Source: Verrucomicrobiia bacterium
Lineage (GTDB): Bacteria; Verrucomicrobiota; Verrucomicrobiia; Verrucomicrobiales; DEV007
Assembly (NCBI GenBank): GCA_030425385.1
Contig: JAUIAH010000009.1
Location: forward strand, 1 to 64,000
Reading direction: 5' to 3'
Length of the DNA stretch: 64,000 nt
A program made the position numbers and the translations under genes. Under the pieces are notes generated by a model that saw only the letters and a list, made by a program, of their open reading frames with translations, had not been told where the DNA came from and ran no database searches. Shown here piece by piece: positions 1 through 9,352 of this stretch (its first letter is position 1; each line of letters starts with the position of its first letter).

Positions 1-114
1 AGGGAGCATCAAACGATACTTCTCTCGAATTCTCTGGACTAATTCTTCATCTGCCACACTTTCACAGTAGCAAACTATTTAACCATTCCTAATTAAATTC
101 GGTAAGTTATTTCT

Positions 115-729
115 TTGCGCCGCCTAACGCCTCATTTATATGAAATCAGTCCGACCGGCGATGTCCGAGAGACTTCGATAATGCTTCCGCATATCACCTA
201 CGATGATGGATTGAAAGGCTTTATTGGCAAATGGTCGTGGGCGGGTAACGATGCTTTGATTGGCAGGGCTGGAATTACGGATGAGCCAGGGCATGAGATG
301 ATTGAACGTCGGCTCTATGTCTTCCATTTGGAAGAGCAAGCGCTTGCTCGGCTTGATCTGAGCGCCCTAAATCTATCCGATACAGCTGGATTGAAGATCG
401 TCGGAATTGGGAGTGATTTGAGTCATCTCCAATTACAGGTAAATGGTCAAGAGTTGTCTGTCAAAGCAGATCTAAAGTCTCCCCCTGAACTGCTAGCAAA
501 GAAGAAATCTGAATCGCCAAGTAGTGTGCATTCCGAAGAGATTCCCAGAGGTGAAGAATTGAGAAATGATGACGAAGCTACTCCTGTACGAGTCAGAAAG
601 CCTGGAGGTGACCGACATAAGTTTGCGTGGCCTCTTGTGCTTCTGGGAGGAATGGTGGTCTTAGGAGGTGGAATCATCGTCATACGCGCCTTCTTGCGAA
701 GGCGCACCAGCCGTTGCCACGCGCAATGA
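115..729 (+). CDS. Hypothetical protein with one C-terminal membrane segment
   Basis: I do not recognise this 204-residue protein. Residues 1-110 look globular and contain WSWAGNDALIGRAGI and EERRLYVFHLEE-like strands that could be the end of a beta-propeller. Residues 115-165 are polar and low-complexity, and residues 172-195 form one hydrophobic segment (WPLVLLGGMVVLGGGIIVI) followed by arginines, so the chain is probably tail-anchored. The only start is TTG at 115 (or ATT at 109), because in-frame stops lie at 94-96 and 103-105 and no Shine-Dalgarno sequence is visible. The protein could therefore be 5'-truncated. It ends in an ATGA overlap with the next ORF. Codon use looks genuine, with lower GC than its neighbours. 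Confidence 0.5.
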   Translation: MRRLTPHLYEISPTGDVRETSIMLPHITYDDGLKGFIGKWSWAGNDALIGRAGITDEPGHEMIERRLYVFHLEEQALARLDLSALNLSDTAGLKIVGIGSDLSHLQLQVNGQELSVKADLKSPPELLAKKKSESPSSVHSEEIPRGEELRNDDEATPVRVRKPGGDRHKFAWPLVLLGGMVVLGGGIIVIRAFLRRRTSRCHAQ

Positions 730-1112
730 AAAGTTCTGGTAACGTCCCAAAGTTCTTCGGCAAATCCACCTGCGCCATTGACGTCCCACCAAGCTTCGAC
801 AAGCAAGCCGTTCGGGTTGCGGACGCAAATGGAAATGTCCAATGGATCGATATCGAGCCCCAACAACCAGCCACCTCACTCGGATGGACTCAACCTGTGT
901 TCATCTGCGATATTTGTGGCCAACCTTTGGAAACCACGGATTTCACAGAGGGCACAGATAGACGATGGATCAGAAGTTTACCTAAAACCGAGTTTCGCAA
1001 CAGTAGTTCAAGTTGGAGTCAGTATTTCAAGGTATTTGGCGTCCGAAGAATGGCCAAAGGTTTGGTCATCCTCCGGTGGCGAAGCGCACGAAGAGGCGGA
1101 TGGCATCGTTGA
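726..1112 (+). CDS. Small hypothetical protein with a CxxC pair
   Basis: This 128-residue ORF starts at the ATG of an ATGA overlap with the upstream ORF, which suggests translational coupling. Codon use is normal, with C or G frequent at third positions, so I think at least the first 80 residues are coding. The visible motif is FICDICGQPLETTDF, a single CxxC knuckle that could bind a metal together with Cys16 or a partner protein. The last 15 codons run convergently into the 3' end of the SGNH gene on the other strand. The family is unknown. The C-terminus is basic and less convincing, so a frameshift near the end cannot be excluded. Confidence 0.4.
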   Translation: MKSSGNVPKFFGKSTCAIDVPPSFDKQAVRVADANGNVQWIDIEPQQPATSLGWTQPVFICDICGQPLETTDFTEGTDRRWIRSLPKTEFRNSSSSWSQYFKVFGVRRMAKGLVILRWRSARRGGWHR

Positions 1113-4100
1113 GGGGGATGGAGGCTTCTACTGCCTGAGCGGCGCCGTCGATGGTGCCTGGGGTGAGCGTGATGGGGCTGCGAAACCAGGTGTTCATGTC
1201 AGGGGAGTATTCCATCGGGACCCATCCAAGAGGTGCATCCGCGCGCTTAGTGAAGGTGATGCGAAAGACAGCACCATCGATCTCGCCTGCAAAGATGGGT
1301 TCATCCGCGGCGAGGGCATCTTGCAGAAGATAGAATTCGAATTCGTTCGCCCAACCATCGCCATCGGGGTCCGCACGGCGCCCCCACACGGTGGCTTCTT
1401 TGCTAGGATCGTTGAGATCGGCAGCGGCGAATTGATCGCTTTGCCAGTCGAGCCAGGCCTGAGGGAGCGTGCCAGAGCCGTTTCCTGCGTCGTTGATGTA
1501 GGCGGCGATGGCTTGACCGATCTTCTCATGACCAGCATCGGAGGGGTGTAGTCCATCGCGGAGGTCATCGACGGTGAGTCCGAGCTCGAGGAAATCGAAC
1601 GGAGATCCTTTGGACTCAACCAACGCTTGTACTTGGCTGTTGAAGGCAGGCACGGCGTTGGCAAGCGTGGCTTTGGCGCGATCAAATTGGTCATCAAATG
1701 ATTTGTTAGGATCGACCGGCGGGAGCCCGAGACAGAGGATGGTGGTGGAGGGAAAGGCGACGTGAAGGTCATTGAGAAAGGCTTCATAGCGCTCTATCAT
1801 GGGATCGACGGCGAAGTCCTGCGAGTTCATGCCATCACTGTGCGTGTAGGTGCCCCCGGAGGTGACATCTCCGGCGATGCTGGGCGCGAAGCTGTGTAAG
1901 AGGTTCCGCGGGGCGGCGAGTTGCATCATGTCATTGAGGCCAATCATGACCGTGATGTAGTCGAGGGCCACGAGGCCGTCCTTGATCTCGGCGAAGATTT
2001 GTTGAACCCCGTCGGCGGCGAAGACGGATGTGACGGGTGGGCCTCCAACCTGCGCTGACTGACTGAGAAATCGACCGTCGCCTCCCACCATGAGCGCTCC
2101 ACTATCCGCTTGGCTATCGGGATCCCCAATATAGACCGCTGGTGCGGGGAGATTGTGATCAATGAACAAATGATAGCTTTTGCCATCGTTGTGAGGGAGT
2201 CCGCTCGTGGTCGAGTCCCCGATGGTCATGATGGTGACGGGCTCGCCGATCACAGCGATGATGGTTTCTGAATCGGTGAGTGTTCCGGCACCATTGTCTG
2301 TCACAACGACATCGAAGGTGTAATTCCCCTCTTCGCGCGAGGCGGATGGGAGCCAATTAAAGACACCGTTAGACGAGATGGTGGCTCCGTTAGGCACGTT
2401 GCCAGCCAAGCTGAAGGTGAGGGCGTCGGCTGGGAGATCGGTGTCCATGGCGGTGGCGACGAAGGTGAGGGTTTCGTCGAGCCCAGCGATCTGATTCCCT
2501 ATGGGGTCGAGCACAGGAGGCGCATTGAAGTCGATAGCGGCGACGGTGATTTCTTCCGAGTCGCTGAGGTTGGGATTCCCATTGTCTGTCACGACGATGG
2601 TGAAAGTGAAGACGGTGCCGCCTTGTGATTCGGTGGGGGTCCATTCAAAGGCACCGGCCGCATTGAAGGAGGCGCCAGGTGGCAGCGAGCCCTCGATACT
2701 GAAAGTGAGTGTGTCGTCACTATCATTGTCATTGGCGATCGCGGTGAAGGCAAGTGTGGTGGTCTCGTCAATCTGGCGATCGCCGATGGCTGACAGGGTG
2801 GGGGGAGCATTCACGTTGCCTACGGTGACGGTGATGGTTTCGCTCGCGGACAGAGGAGGAACGCCATCGTCTGTGAGCACGACATCGAAGGTGTGGAGCT
2901 TGCTCCCTTGAGCGGCGGTGGGTGTCCAATTAAAGGTGCCCGTGGGGCTGATGGTGGCGCCAACGGGTGCTCCTGAGAGACTGAAACTGACATTATTTGC
3001 AGGCGTGTCGTTGGCATCTGATCCCGTGGCGGTGAAGGTGAGGAGAGTCTCGTCTGGAGTGGAGAAATTGCCGACGGGATCGAGGATCGGCGCACTGTTG
3101 CTCTCAGCGACCGTGATGGTGACCGTCTCTCGATCTGCTGGCTCTAACACCCCGCCATCATCCACGACCACGTCAATGCTGAAGCTCTGGCCTCCTTGAT
3201 CTTCAGTGGGCGTGAAGGTGAAGGCGCCGGTGGCGGAAATGGCCGCGCCGGTTGGGACGTCTCCCTCGAGGCGGAAGGTGAGAGGATCACCATCGTCATC
3301 GGTGGCAGTGGCGGTGAAGGAGAGAAGGGTGTGTTCGTCGACTGTTTGGGGCCCGATAGGATCGAGCACTGGGGGGACATTGTCCTCATCTACGGTAACG
3401 GTGATGACCTCTGCAGCAGAGAAAGTGCCAGGGCCATCATCGGTGACAACGACTGTGAAGGTATAAATGCCAGGGCTTTGCGCAGCGGATGGCGTCCAGC
3501 TGAAGTCGCCCCCGCCGTTGATAATCGCACCTTCGGGAACGTCTCCCGCAAGGCTGAACGTGAGGGCTTGCCCGGCATCAGGATCACTGGCCGTGGCGGT
3601 GAAGGTCAACAAGGTTTGTTCATCTGTCAGACGATCCCCAATGGGATCGAGGACGGGGGCGTTGTTCGCCGTGATGAAGCTGGCGAGAGCGGTCCCTATC
3701 TGTTCGTAGCCAGCCACCGTGGGATGGATGCCGTCGACAATGTCCGCGACAGTGAGACCGTGATCGACAAAGCTGAACTGGAGGCCTTTGCTAGCGATAA
3801 GCGCTTCGATCTGGGCATTGAAGGCTGGGATAGTAGTGGCTAGCGTCGCCTTGGCCCTATCAAATTGCGCATCGAAAGTCTCTTCGGGATCGATGGGTGG
3901 CAAGGGGAGGGCGATGATTTCTGTGGATGGTGGAAACTTGGCCGCAAGAGCGTCTAACAAGCTCTCGTATCGATCAATGAGAGGGTCGACAGGGTGGTCT
4001 TGAGCGTTTCCGAGGCCATCGGCGTCGGTGAACGTGCCGCCACTCGTGAAATCGCTAGCAATCATCGGGGTGAAGCTGTCCGTGACCTGCCTGGGAGCGA

Positions 4101-6687
4101 TCAACTGCATGAGATCATTGAGCCCAGCGAGCACGATGGCAAACTCTGGCTGCTCCACGGTGTCCATGACCGCTTCGAAACTTTCTTGAATGCCATTGGC
4201 GGGAAAGACGGCTGAGACGCGTCCTTCTCCCACTACGGGTGATCGGTTGATGTATCTGCCAGGGCCACCTACCATGATGGCTCCACTATCTGAGGCGTCA
4301 TCACTGGGACTTCCCAAATAGGTCGCGGGTTCAGGGAGATTGGCATCGATGAATGAGTGATAACTCATGCCATCAGTCGGCAGACCGGTCGTGAGGGAAT
4401 CTCCGAGCGTCATGATCGTGTAGAAATAATTCACCTCGACAGCAATGGTCTCGCGATCACTCAGTGCACCCTCTCCGTCATCCGTCACGACGACGTCAAA
4501 GGTGTAGGTGCCGACACCTTGAGAGGGGAGGAGTTTCCAGGAGAATACACCCTCTGAAGTGATGCTAGCGCCTTGAGGTACATCACCCTCAAGACTGAAT
4601 GCTAGCGTGTCGGTGGGGAGATCGGCATCGGATGCGGTGGCTGTGAAATGAAGCGAGGTGAGGAGTTCAACTTTCTGATCCCCTATGAAATCAAGCACAG
4701 GAGCGACGTTCACATCGGCTACCGTGACGGTGATGGTTTCGCTGTCTGAAGATGCGCTCGCGCTATCGTCTGTCACGATGACATCAAAGGTGTAACTGTC
4801 CCCGCCTTGATCTTCGGATGGGGTCCAGGTGAAGGCGCCATTGCCAGAAATGGAGGCTCCAGCGGGAGCATTCGCACTCAGCGAGAACGCTAGGCCCTCG
4901 GCGGGAATGTCGGCGTCGGTTGCCGTGGCCGTGAAGGCGAATGGCACCAATTCCGTGGCCATTTGGTCGCCAATGGAAGCGAGAACGGGTTCGGTGGCCA
5001 CTTCGTTCACCGTGATCGTGATCGTTTCCCGATCCGTCTCACTGCCAGGGCCGTCATCTGTGACCACCACGTCCACGGTGTAAGTGTCAGGCCCTTGGGT
5101 TTCCATGGGCGTCCACGAGAAGCTGCCATTGGGATTCATGGTGGCGCCCGCGGGAAGGTTTCCTTCCAGCGTGAAGGTGAGACCATGGGCGGGCACATCG
5201 AAGTCCGTGGCCGTGGCCGTGAAGGTGAGGGTGCTTCCTTCATCGATGCTCTGCGTCCCGATGGCATCGAGGACCGGTGGATGGTTCACTTCGTTCACGA
5301 TCACGTCGAAGGTTGTGCTGTCTGTGAGTTGACCGGGGCCGTCATCGGTCACGACTACCGTGATAGTGTAAGTGGCTCCGCCTTGAGATTCGGCCGGGGT
5401 CCAGGCGAAATGACCGCCGGGAGTGATGGTGGCTCCGGCAGGAGGATCCATGAGGGAGAATGTCAGAGTGTTGGCAGGAATGTCAGTGTCTGTGCCGCTT
5501 GCCGCGAGACTGAGAGGGGCAAGCTCGTCGACAGTTTGATTGGGAATAGCTGCTATGCTAGGCGGGGCGTTCACTTCGTTTACCGTGACGGTGATGGTCT
5601 CGCTCGCGCCGAGGGTGTTGGGACCGTTGTCTCGGACAACCACTTGGAACGTATAGGTGGATTCGGTGAGGTCTTCGGGTGGCGTCCAGGTGAATTCGCC
5701 GCCTGGCGTGATGGTGGCACCGGCAGGCACGTTGCCTCCAAGAGAGAACGTGAAACTATCGCCGTCGGGATCCGACGCGGTGGCGTCGAATGCTAGGAGC
5801 GTCTCTTCGTCCACGGACTGCGGCCCGATGGGATCCAACTGAGGTGCCGAGTTGGCATTGATGAAGTTGGCGAGCGCGGTGCCGATCTTGTTGTAGCCCG
5901 AGGGGTTGGGATGAAGCCCATCGATGATCTGCGCCACGCTGACATCAGCGTCAAGGTAGGAGAATTGTTCTCCCTTGGTGGCCACGAGATTCATGATGTT
6001 GGCTTCGAGCGCGCCTAGGTTCAGTCCCAACGAAAACCTTGCTCGGTGAAACTGCGAGCCTTCGCCACCGTAGGCACCGGTGGAATTGCTAGGGACGGGA
6101 GCGAGACAGATGATCTCGGAGCTCGGAAATTGTTCAGCCACGGCATCTAACAGGGCTTCATAGCGATCAATCAGCGGATCGACATCATATGATGTGGTGC
6201 CATCATCGGTGAAGACACCGGCCGTATTGAAATTGCGAGAGGCACTGGGGACAAAGGTGTCATTGGTGTCCAATGGCGCGATCAGCTCGATCAGATCGTA
6301 GGTGCCGGCAAGGATGACCACATAGTCTGGAGTGGCCACGCTGTCTTTGATCGCGTGGAAACTATCCAATAGATGATTGCTAGGGAAGACAGTGGCGTTG
6401 GTGCCACCACCGAGTGTTGCTTCCCCCGTCGTCACATGGTTGCTTCCACCAACAATGGCCGCACCACTATCGCAAACGCCATCGGCCGGGTTGCCTACAT
6501 AGATGGCGGGTGTGGTAAGATTGCTATCGAGGTAGGTATGATAGCTGATGCCATCGCCAGTGGGGAGCCCTTTCGTTAGGGTGTCTCCAATGGTCATGAT
6601 GGTCGTGTCCGCCGTGAGGACGGGAACGGTAGGCAGAAAGCAGAGGGCGCCAATCAACGCCATGCCTGCTCGGCAGAGGCTTGTCAT
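1066..6687 (-). CDS. Giant secreted protein: three SGNH hydrolase modules and ten Ig-like repeats
   Basis: The 1,873-residue product has an N-terminal signal peptide (about 1-26). The modules in order are SGNH/GDSL hydrolase 1 (about 28-285), five cadherin/He_PIG-type repeats (285-755), SGNH 2 (755-1010), five more repeats (1010-1480), SGNH 3 (1480-1735), and a C-terminal region with the calcium-binding motif DPDGDGWANEFEFYLL (about 1760-1873). SGNH 2 and 3 keep GDSLT/GDSTT, GLND and DGxHP. SGNH 1 has GDT in place of GDS and GTYD in place of GxND, so it is probably inactive. SGNH enzymes deacylate sugars or lipids, and the repeats should act as spacers or adhesion modules outside the cell. 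It is a paralogue of the protein at 36132-39053. The start codon has only CT-rich sequence upstream and no Shine-Dalgarno. Confidence 0.85.
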   Translation of the reverse strand: MTSLCRAGMALIGALCFLPTVPVLTADTTIMTIGDTLTKGLPTGDGISYHTYLDSNLTTPAIYVGNPADGVCDSGAAIVGGSNHVTTGEATLGGGTNATVFPSNHLLDSFHAIKDSVATPDYVVILAGTYDLIELIAPLDTNDTFVPSASRNFNTAGVFTDDGTTSYDVDPLIDRYEALLDAVAEQFPSSEIICLAPVPSNSTGAYGGEGSQFHRARFSLGLNLGALEANIMNLVATKGEQFSYLDADVSVAQIIDGLHPNPSGYNKIGTALANFINANSAPQLDPIGPQSVDEETLLAFDATASDPDGDSFTFSLGGNVPAGATITPGGEFTWTPPEDLTESTYTFQVVVRDNGPNTLGASETITVTVNEVNAPPSIAAIPNQTVDELAPLSLAASGTDTDIPANTLTFSLMDPPAGATITPGGHFAWTPAESQGGATYTITVVVTDDGPGQLTDSTTFDVIVNEVNHPPVLDAIGTQSIDEGSTLTFTATATDFDVPAHGLTFTLEGNLPAGATMNPNGSFSWTPMETQGPDTYTVDVVVTDDGPGSETDRETITITVNEVATEPVLASIGDQMATELVPFAFTATATDADIPAEGLAFSLSANAPAGASISGNGAFTWTPSEDQGGDSYTFDVIVTDDSASASSDSETITVTVADVNVAPVLDFIGDQKVELLTSLHFTATASDADLPTDTLAFSLEGDVPQGASITSEGVFSWKLLPSQGVGTYTFDVVVTDDGEGALSDRETIAVEVNYFYTIMTLGDSLTTGLPTDGMSYHSFIDANLPEPATYLGSPSDDASDSGAIMVGGPGRYINRSPVVGEGRVSAVFPANGIQESFEAVMDTVEQPEFAIVLAGLNDLMQLIAPRQVTDSFTPMIASDFTSGGTFTDADGLGNAQDHPVDPLIDRYESLLDALAAKFPPSTEIIALPLPPIDPEETFDAQFDRAKATLATTIPAFNAQIEALIASKGLQFSFVDHGLTVADIVDGIHPTVAGYEQIGTALASFITANNAPVLDPIGDRLTDEQTLLTFTATASDPDAGQALTFSLAGDVPEGAIINGGGDFSWTPSAAQSPGIYTFTVVVTDDGPGTFSAAEVITVTVDEDNVPPVLDPIGPQTVDEHTLLSFTATATDDDGDPLTFRLEGDVPTGAAISATGAFTFTPTEDQGGQSFSIDVVVDDGGVLEPADRETVTITVAESNSAPILDPVGNFSTPDETLLTFTATGSDANDTPANNVSFSLSGAPVGATISPTGTFNWTPTAAQGSKLHTFDVVLTDDGVPPLSASETITVTVGNVNAPPTLSAIGDRQIDETTTLAFTAIANDNDSDDTLTFSIEGSLPPGASFNAAGAFEWTPTESQGGTVFTFTIVVTDNGNPNLSDSEEITVAAIDFNAPPVLDPIGNQIAGLDETLTFVATAMDTDLPADALTFSLAGNVPNGATISSNGVFNWLPSASREEGNYTFDVVVTDNGAGTLTDSETIIAVIGEPVTIMTIGDSTTSGLPHNDGKSYHLFIDHNLPAPAVYIGDPDSQADSGALMVGGDGRFLSQSAQVGGPPVTSVFAADGVQQIFAEIKDGLVALDYITVMIGLNDMMQLAAPRNLLHSFAPSIAGDVTSGGTYTHSDGMNSQDFAVDPMIERYEAFLNDLHVAFPSTTILCLGLPPVDPNKSFDDQFDRAKATLANAVPAFNSQVQALVESKGSPFDFLELGLTVDDLRDGLHPSDAGHEKIGQAIAAYINDAGNGSGTLPQAWLDWQSDQFAAADLNDPSKEATVWGRRADPDGDGWANEFEFYLLQDALAADEPIFAGEIDGAVFRITFTKRADAPLGWVPMEYSPDMNTWFRSPITLTPGTIDGAAQAVEASIPLNDAIRLFVRFATGG

Positions 6688-6821
6688 AAGGGAGGGAGGG
6701 TGAGGGTGGTTAGGAATCGCAAATAGTTAGGAAATGCGACGCATTCTAACAGCTCACCTACTCTAGAATCGACATCGCGTTTCACGCAATCATCGATGCC
6801 TCCACAGATGGAGAAAGTTAC

Positions 6822-7406
6822 TTAGATCTGCAAGAAAGTCTCTAACGAAGCCATGCCTCCCTGAGTGTATAACCACGCGCCGACCGCGCCTGCAGTCCCC
6901 AGGCTGAGGGCAGCGATGAGGCTCCCTGTGCGGCCGAGGACATGTCGTCTGCTGATCCATCCGGTGGCGAGGGCGATGATCTGGCAACTGACGAGAATCA
7001 GCACCGCCGTCATGATACCCAACCGGAGATTATCTGTTTGCGAGACGACCGTGAGCAAGGTGATCGTGGATCCCGCGATGCCAGCCACGGCACTCACGAG
7101 TGACACAAATCCCAGTCCGTGGACAGGATCTTGTTTCGCCGCCTCTTCCTGAGCTGATAAGTATAGATTCAAGGTCTCGTCACTGGCGGGCAGGGCTTGG
7201 CGACCATGCTTCTGGCACCACCTCTGGAAATGCTCCCAATCCGTGATGGGCACCAATTCCTGGCTGCGAGGTGGATGAGCCGGCGCCCGGGAGGGCGCCG
7301 GATGAAGGGATGGGGTCTGCGTCGGCTGCAAGGTTTGCCGAGCGATGGGATTCAGCGTGTGTGGAGCCATGGGTTTGGGATGGGACGTCAATGGAGCCGT
7401 AGTCAT
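6822..7406 (-). CDS. Small membrane protein with integrase core-binding-like segment
   Basis: A 194-residue protein of unknown function. Residues 1-50 are proline-rich and disordered. Residues 53-90 (WEHFQRWCQKHGRQALPAS, then ETLNLYLS) closely resemble the start of the SAM-like core-binding domain of tyrosine recombinases, where the pattern is W..F..WC...G...LPAS.ETV..YL. Three hydrophobic segments follow at about 98-122, 130-153 and 163-182, with no recombinase catalytic domain. It is therefore a membrane protein whose cytoplasmic N-terminus may have been borrowed from, or converged on, an integrase fold. It stands alone between two transcription units, with an inverted-repeat region upstream at 7447-7499. 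Confidence 0.55.
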   Translation of the reverse strand: MTTAPLTSHPKPMAPHTLNPIARQTLQPTQTPSLHPAPSRAPAHPPRSQELVPITDWEHFQRWCQKHGRQALPASDETLNLYLSAQEEAAKQDPVHGLGFVSLVSAVAGIAGSTITLLTVVSQTDNLRLGIMTAVLILVSCQIIALATGWISRRHVLGRTGSLIAALSLGTAGAVGAWLYTQGGMASLETFLQI

Positions 7407-7446
7407 TCAGGTCACGATTGGATTTGTCCCAGGCTACCACCTGCTA

Positions 7447-7499
7447 CCATGCTGACGATTAGAATCATCAGCATGGAATGTAACGACTCAAACGAGTCG
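7447..7499 (-). terminator. Two stem-loops after the PmoA-like gene
   Basis: Two inverted repeats sit just 3' of the stop codon at 7504 on the minus strand. One is CGACTC-aaac-GAGTCG (7484-7499). The other is CCATGCTGA...TCAGCATGG (7447-7476), whose stem extends inward through GATT/AATC with one mismatch. There is no clear U-tract, so termination is an inference from position and symmetry. The second palindrome could instead be an operator for the membrane protein gene that starts at 7406. Confidence 0.45.
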
Positions 7500-7503
7500 A
7501 GGA

Positions 7504-8460
7504 TTACTCGATCTCGCCCCAGATCGTGGTCACTTGTTCTAGCAGTTCGACGTCGTGGCCACCGGAATGAAACAGGAATCCGTAGCGGAAGGTGATTGAT
7601 TCCCCATCCTTGACAGTCAATTTGCCGTCCTGGCCTTCACCTTTGAAGAAATAGGAATACCCGAAAGGATTGGCGGCGATCAGGCCATAATCACGGGCGT
7701 GCCAAGTGGTGGGATAGCGAGGATTTGATGGGTGGTCAAAGATGGCGATTCCGACTTCTTGGTTATCAATCTTTCCCCAGTAATTCACCCACTTAGCGGC
7801 CTTGCCCCAGAGATCTTTGTTCTTATCGCCAGTGCTATTCACAGCCTCACCATTGGCCACTTCGCCTTGGAGACGCAGATTTGGATGCGTGCGAATGGCC
7901 ATGGTACCCTCTTTCGTATCGCCAAAGACGATGTCACCGTTCGTGGCCTTGATCGTGACTTGGAAGGTCAGATAACGTGCTTCGCCCAGTTTGAGAAAGG
8001 TGAAGCGGCACTCATCCTGACAGACTTCCTCGTCGCCCTGTAAAGTCAGCCAGCGACTCGTTGTCTCCAGCACGCCCATGTCTTCCCCGTCGATCATCTT
8101 CACGACATCATCAAGCACGACCTTGCCGCCTTTCTCAGGATTCTTCCCACCACCGTGCCAGAAGTCGAGCCCATTCACGTCGCCGTGGGCATACCAAAGG
8201 GAGGTGTGATGAGGGTGATCCTTCGCTTCACCAGGGCGCGCGTCTTCGAGCGGATACTTACGCGTCATGGGCACCTCGTTAGGACCGTGGATAGGATAAA
8301 AGCAAGGGATGCGAAGGTCCTTATGCTTCAGTGCGGTGAAGAGCTTGCCGTCGATATGCACGTGATAGGAGCCGTCGACTTCTTTGATGGTCACTTCCCC
8401 AGGAGCCCAGGTCGTGAAGCTAAGGAGGGCGATGGCGGCGAGATGAAGAGTACGTTTCAT
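7504..8460 (-). CDS. PmoA-like family protein (DUF6807)
   Basis: A 318-residue exported protein with a signal peptide at residues 1-21 (cut near PGEV). Despite the database name methane oxygenase PmoA, family members in Verrucomicrobiota and Planctomycetota are beta-sandwich proteins found in carbohydrate-degradation loci, and their reaction is not established. Typical features are the HPHHTSLWYAHGDVNGLDFW block (about residues 82-101), the YPTTWHARDYGLIAANPFG block and the C-terminal FRYGFLFHSGG. It lies 16 bp after a sugar phosphate isomerase/epimerase-type gene and is very probably co-transcribed with it, which supports a role in sugar catabolism in the periplasm. Confidence 0.85.
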   Translation of the reverse strand: MKRTLHLAAIALLSFTTWAPGEVTIKEVDGSYHVHIDGKLFTALKHKDLRIPCFYPIHGPNEVPMTRKYPLEDARPGEAKDHPHHTSLWYAHGDVNGLDFWHGGGKNPEKGGKVVLDDVVKMIDGEDMGVLETTSRWLTLQGDEEVCQDECRFTFLKLGEARYLTFQVTIKATNGDIVFGDTKEGTMAIRTHPNLRLQGEVANGEAVNSTGDKNKDLWGKAAKWVNYWGKIDNQEVGIAIFDHPSNPRYPTTWHARDYGLIAANPFGYSYFFKGEGQDGKLTVKDGESITFRYGFLFHSGGHDVELLEQVTTIWGEIE

Positions 8461-8476
8461 GGTCGTGCGAATGGTG

Positions 8477-9301
8477 TTAGGAGGTTTCGAAGATGCGTTT
8501 TAAGTATGCCAAGCTTTCAGTGGCAATCGTTTCGGGATCGGGTGTGTAGTCAAACACTTCGACGGATATGTAGCCAGAATAGTCGATTTCATTCAAGGCT
8601 GCAGCAATGGGTTCGAACTGGACGTCGCCAAATCCGGGGCCTCGCAAGTTGGGATCATTGGCGTGGAAATGAACCACATGCTCGCGGCTATCACGGATAA
8701 TGTCAGGAATAGATTTGCTCTCGTCGCTCATGGCTTTCACGTCGAGGTGCAATTGGCAATTCGGGTGATCCACACGCTGGATGAGCTCGATTGTCTCCGC
8801 GGCCGTGGTGAGGAAATTGGTCTCCTTGCGGGCGAGGGGCTCCATGGCCAGGGTCACGCCGTGCTCTCCCGCGACTTCGCTGATCGCTCGCAGGGTTTCC
8901 GCCGCGCGTTTGGCCGCGTCTTCGTAGGCCCAGTCGTCTTCCAAATTGCGCTGTTTGGGACTGCCCCACACCATGATCGTTCCTCCCATGGCCCCACAGA
9001 AGCGCACTAGATGCTGCCCAAAGGCAATCGTGTCTTTCTGCAAGAGCGTATCGGGCGTCGTGAGATGCAGCCACGCCGGTTTCACTAGCAGCCAGTGCAG
9101 GCCGACCACATCCAAGCCGGCATCGCGTGCGATCTTTGCGTGTTCTGCCGCGTCCGAATCCGTCAACTCTCGGGGATCGTCTTTCAGCGTGAAGGGAGCG
9201 ATCTCAATGCCGTGATACCCGGTCTTGGCCATGTGGGCACAGGTATCCGCGAAGGACCAGTTCTGATAAGTCTCGTTGCAGAGCGCGTATTTGGGAGTCA
9301 T
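8477..9301 (-). CDS. Sugar phosphate isomerase/epimerase family protein
   Basis: A TIM-barrel protein of the xylose isomerase-like / AP endonuclease 2 superfamily, 274 residues from the ATG at 9301. A TTG at 9337 would add 12 residues of poor sequence. Recognisable parts are GYHGIEIAPFTLKDD near the N-terminus, VTLAMEPLARKETNFLTT (metal-ligand Glu), NCQLHLDVKAM, VVHFHANDPN and GYISVEVFDY. The ordered Glu, Asp, His and Glu residues fit a divalent-metal site. The substrate cannot be told from sequence. Its position between an amidase and a PmoA-like gene suggests catabolism of an imported sugar. No signal peptide is seen, so it should be cytoplasmic. Confidence 0.8.
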   Translation of the reverse strand: MTPKYALCNETYQNWSFADTCAHMAKTGYHGIEIAPFTLKDDPRELTDSDAAEHAKIARDAGLDVVGLHWLLVKPAWLHLTTPDTLLQKDTIAFGQHLVRFCGAMGGTIMVWGSPKQRNLEDDWAYEDAAKRAAETLRAISEVAGEHGVTLAMEPLARKETNFLTTAAETIELIQRVDHPNCQLHLDVKAMSDESKSIPDIIRDSREHVVHFHANDPNLRGPGFGDVQFEPIAAALNEIDYSGYISVEVFDYTPDPETIATESLAYLKRIFETS

Positions 9302-9352
9302 ACGCCCGGAGCGTAGGGGAAATGCCTCTGATGACAAGTTGCAACCTGAATC

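Noticed and set aside
447-866. 139-codon minus-strand frame opposite the first two ORFs
   Set aside because: The plus-strand frames have better codon use and an ATGA junction; the minus frame shows no domain and no ribosome binding site.
3196-5796. Several long plus-strand open frames opposite the Ig-like repeats (for example 3196-3843 and 4963-5796)
   Set aside because: They mirror the repeat structure of the minus-strand gene, have no start signals, and their translations resemble no protein; the high GC and skewed codon use leave the antisense frames open.
7504-8460. Methane monooxygenase subunit
   Set aside because: The name PmoA attached to this family is misleading; there are no membrane helices, no PmoB or PmoC genes, and the motifs are those of DUF6807.
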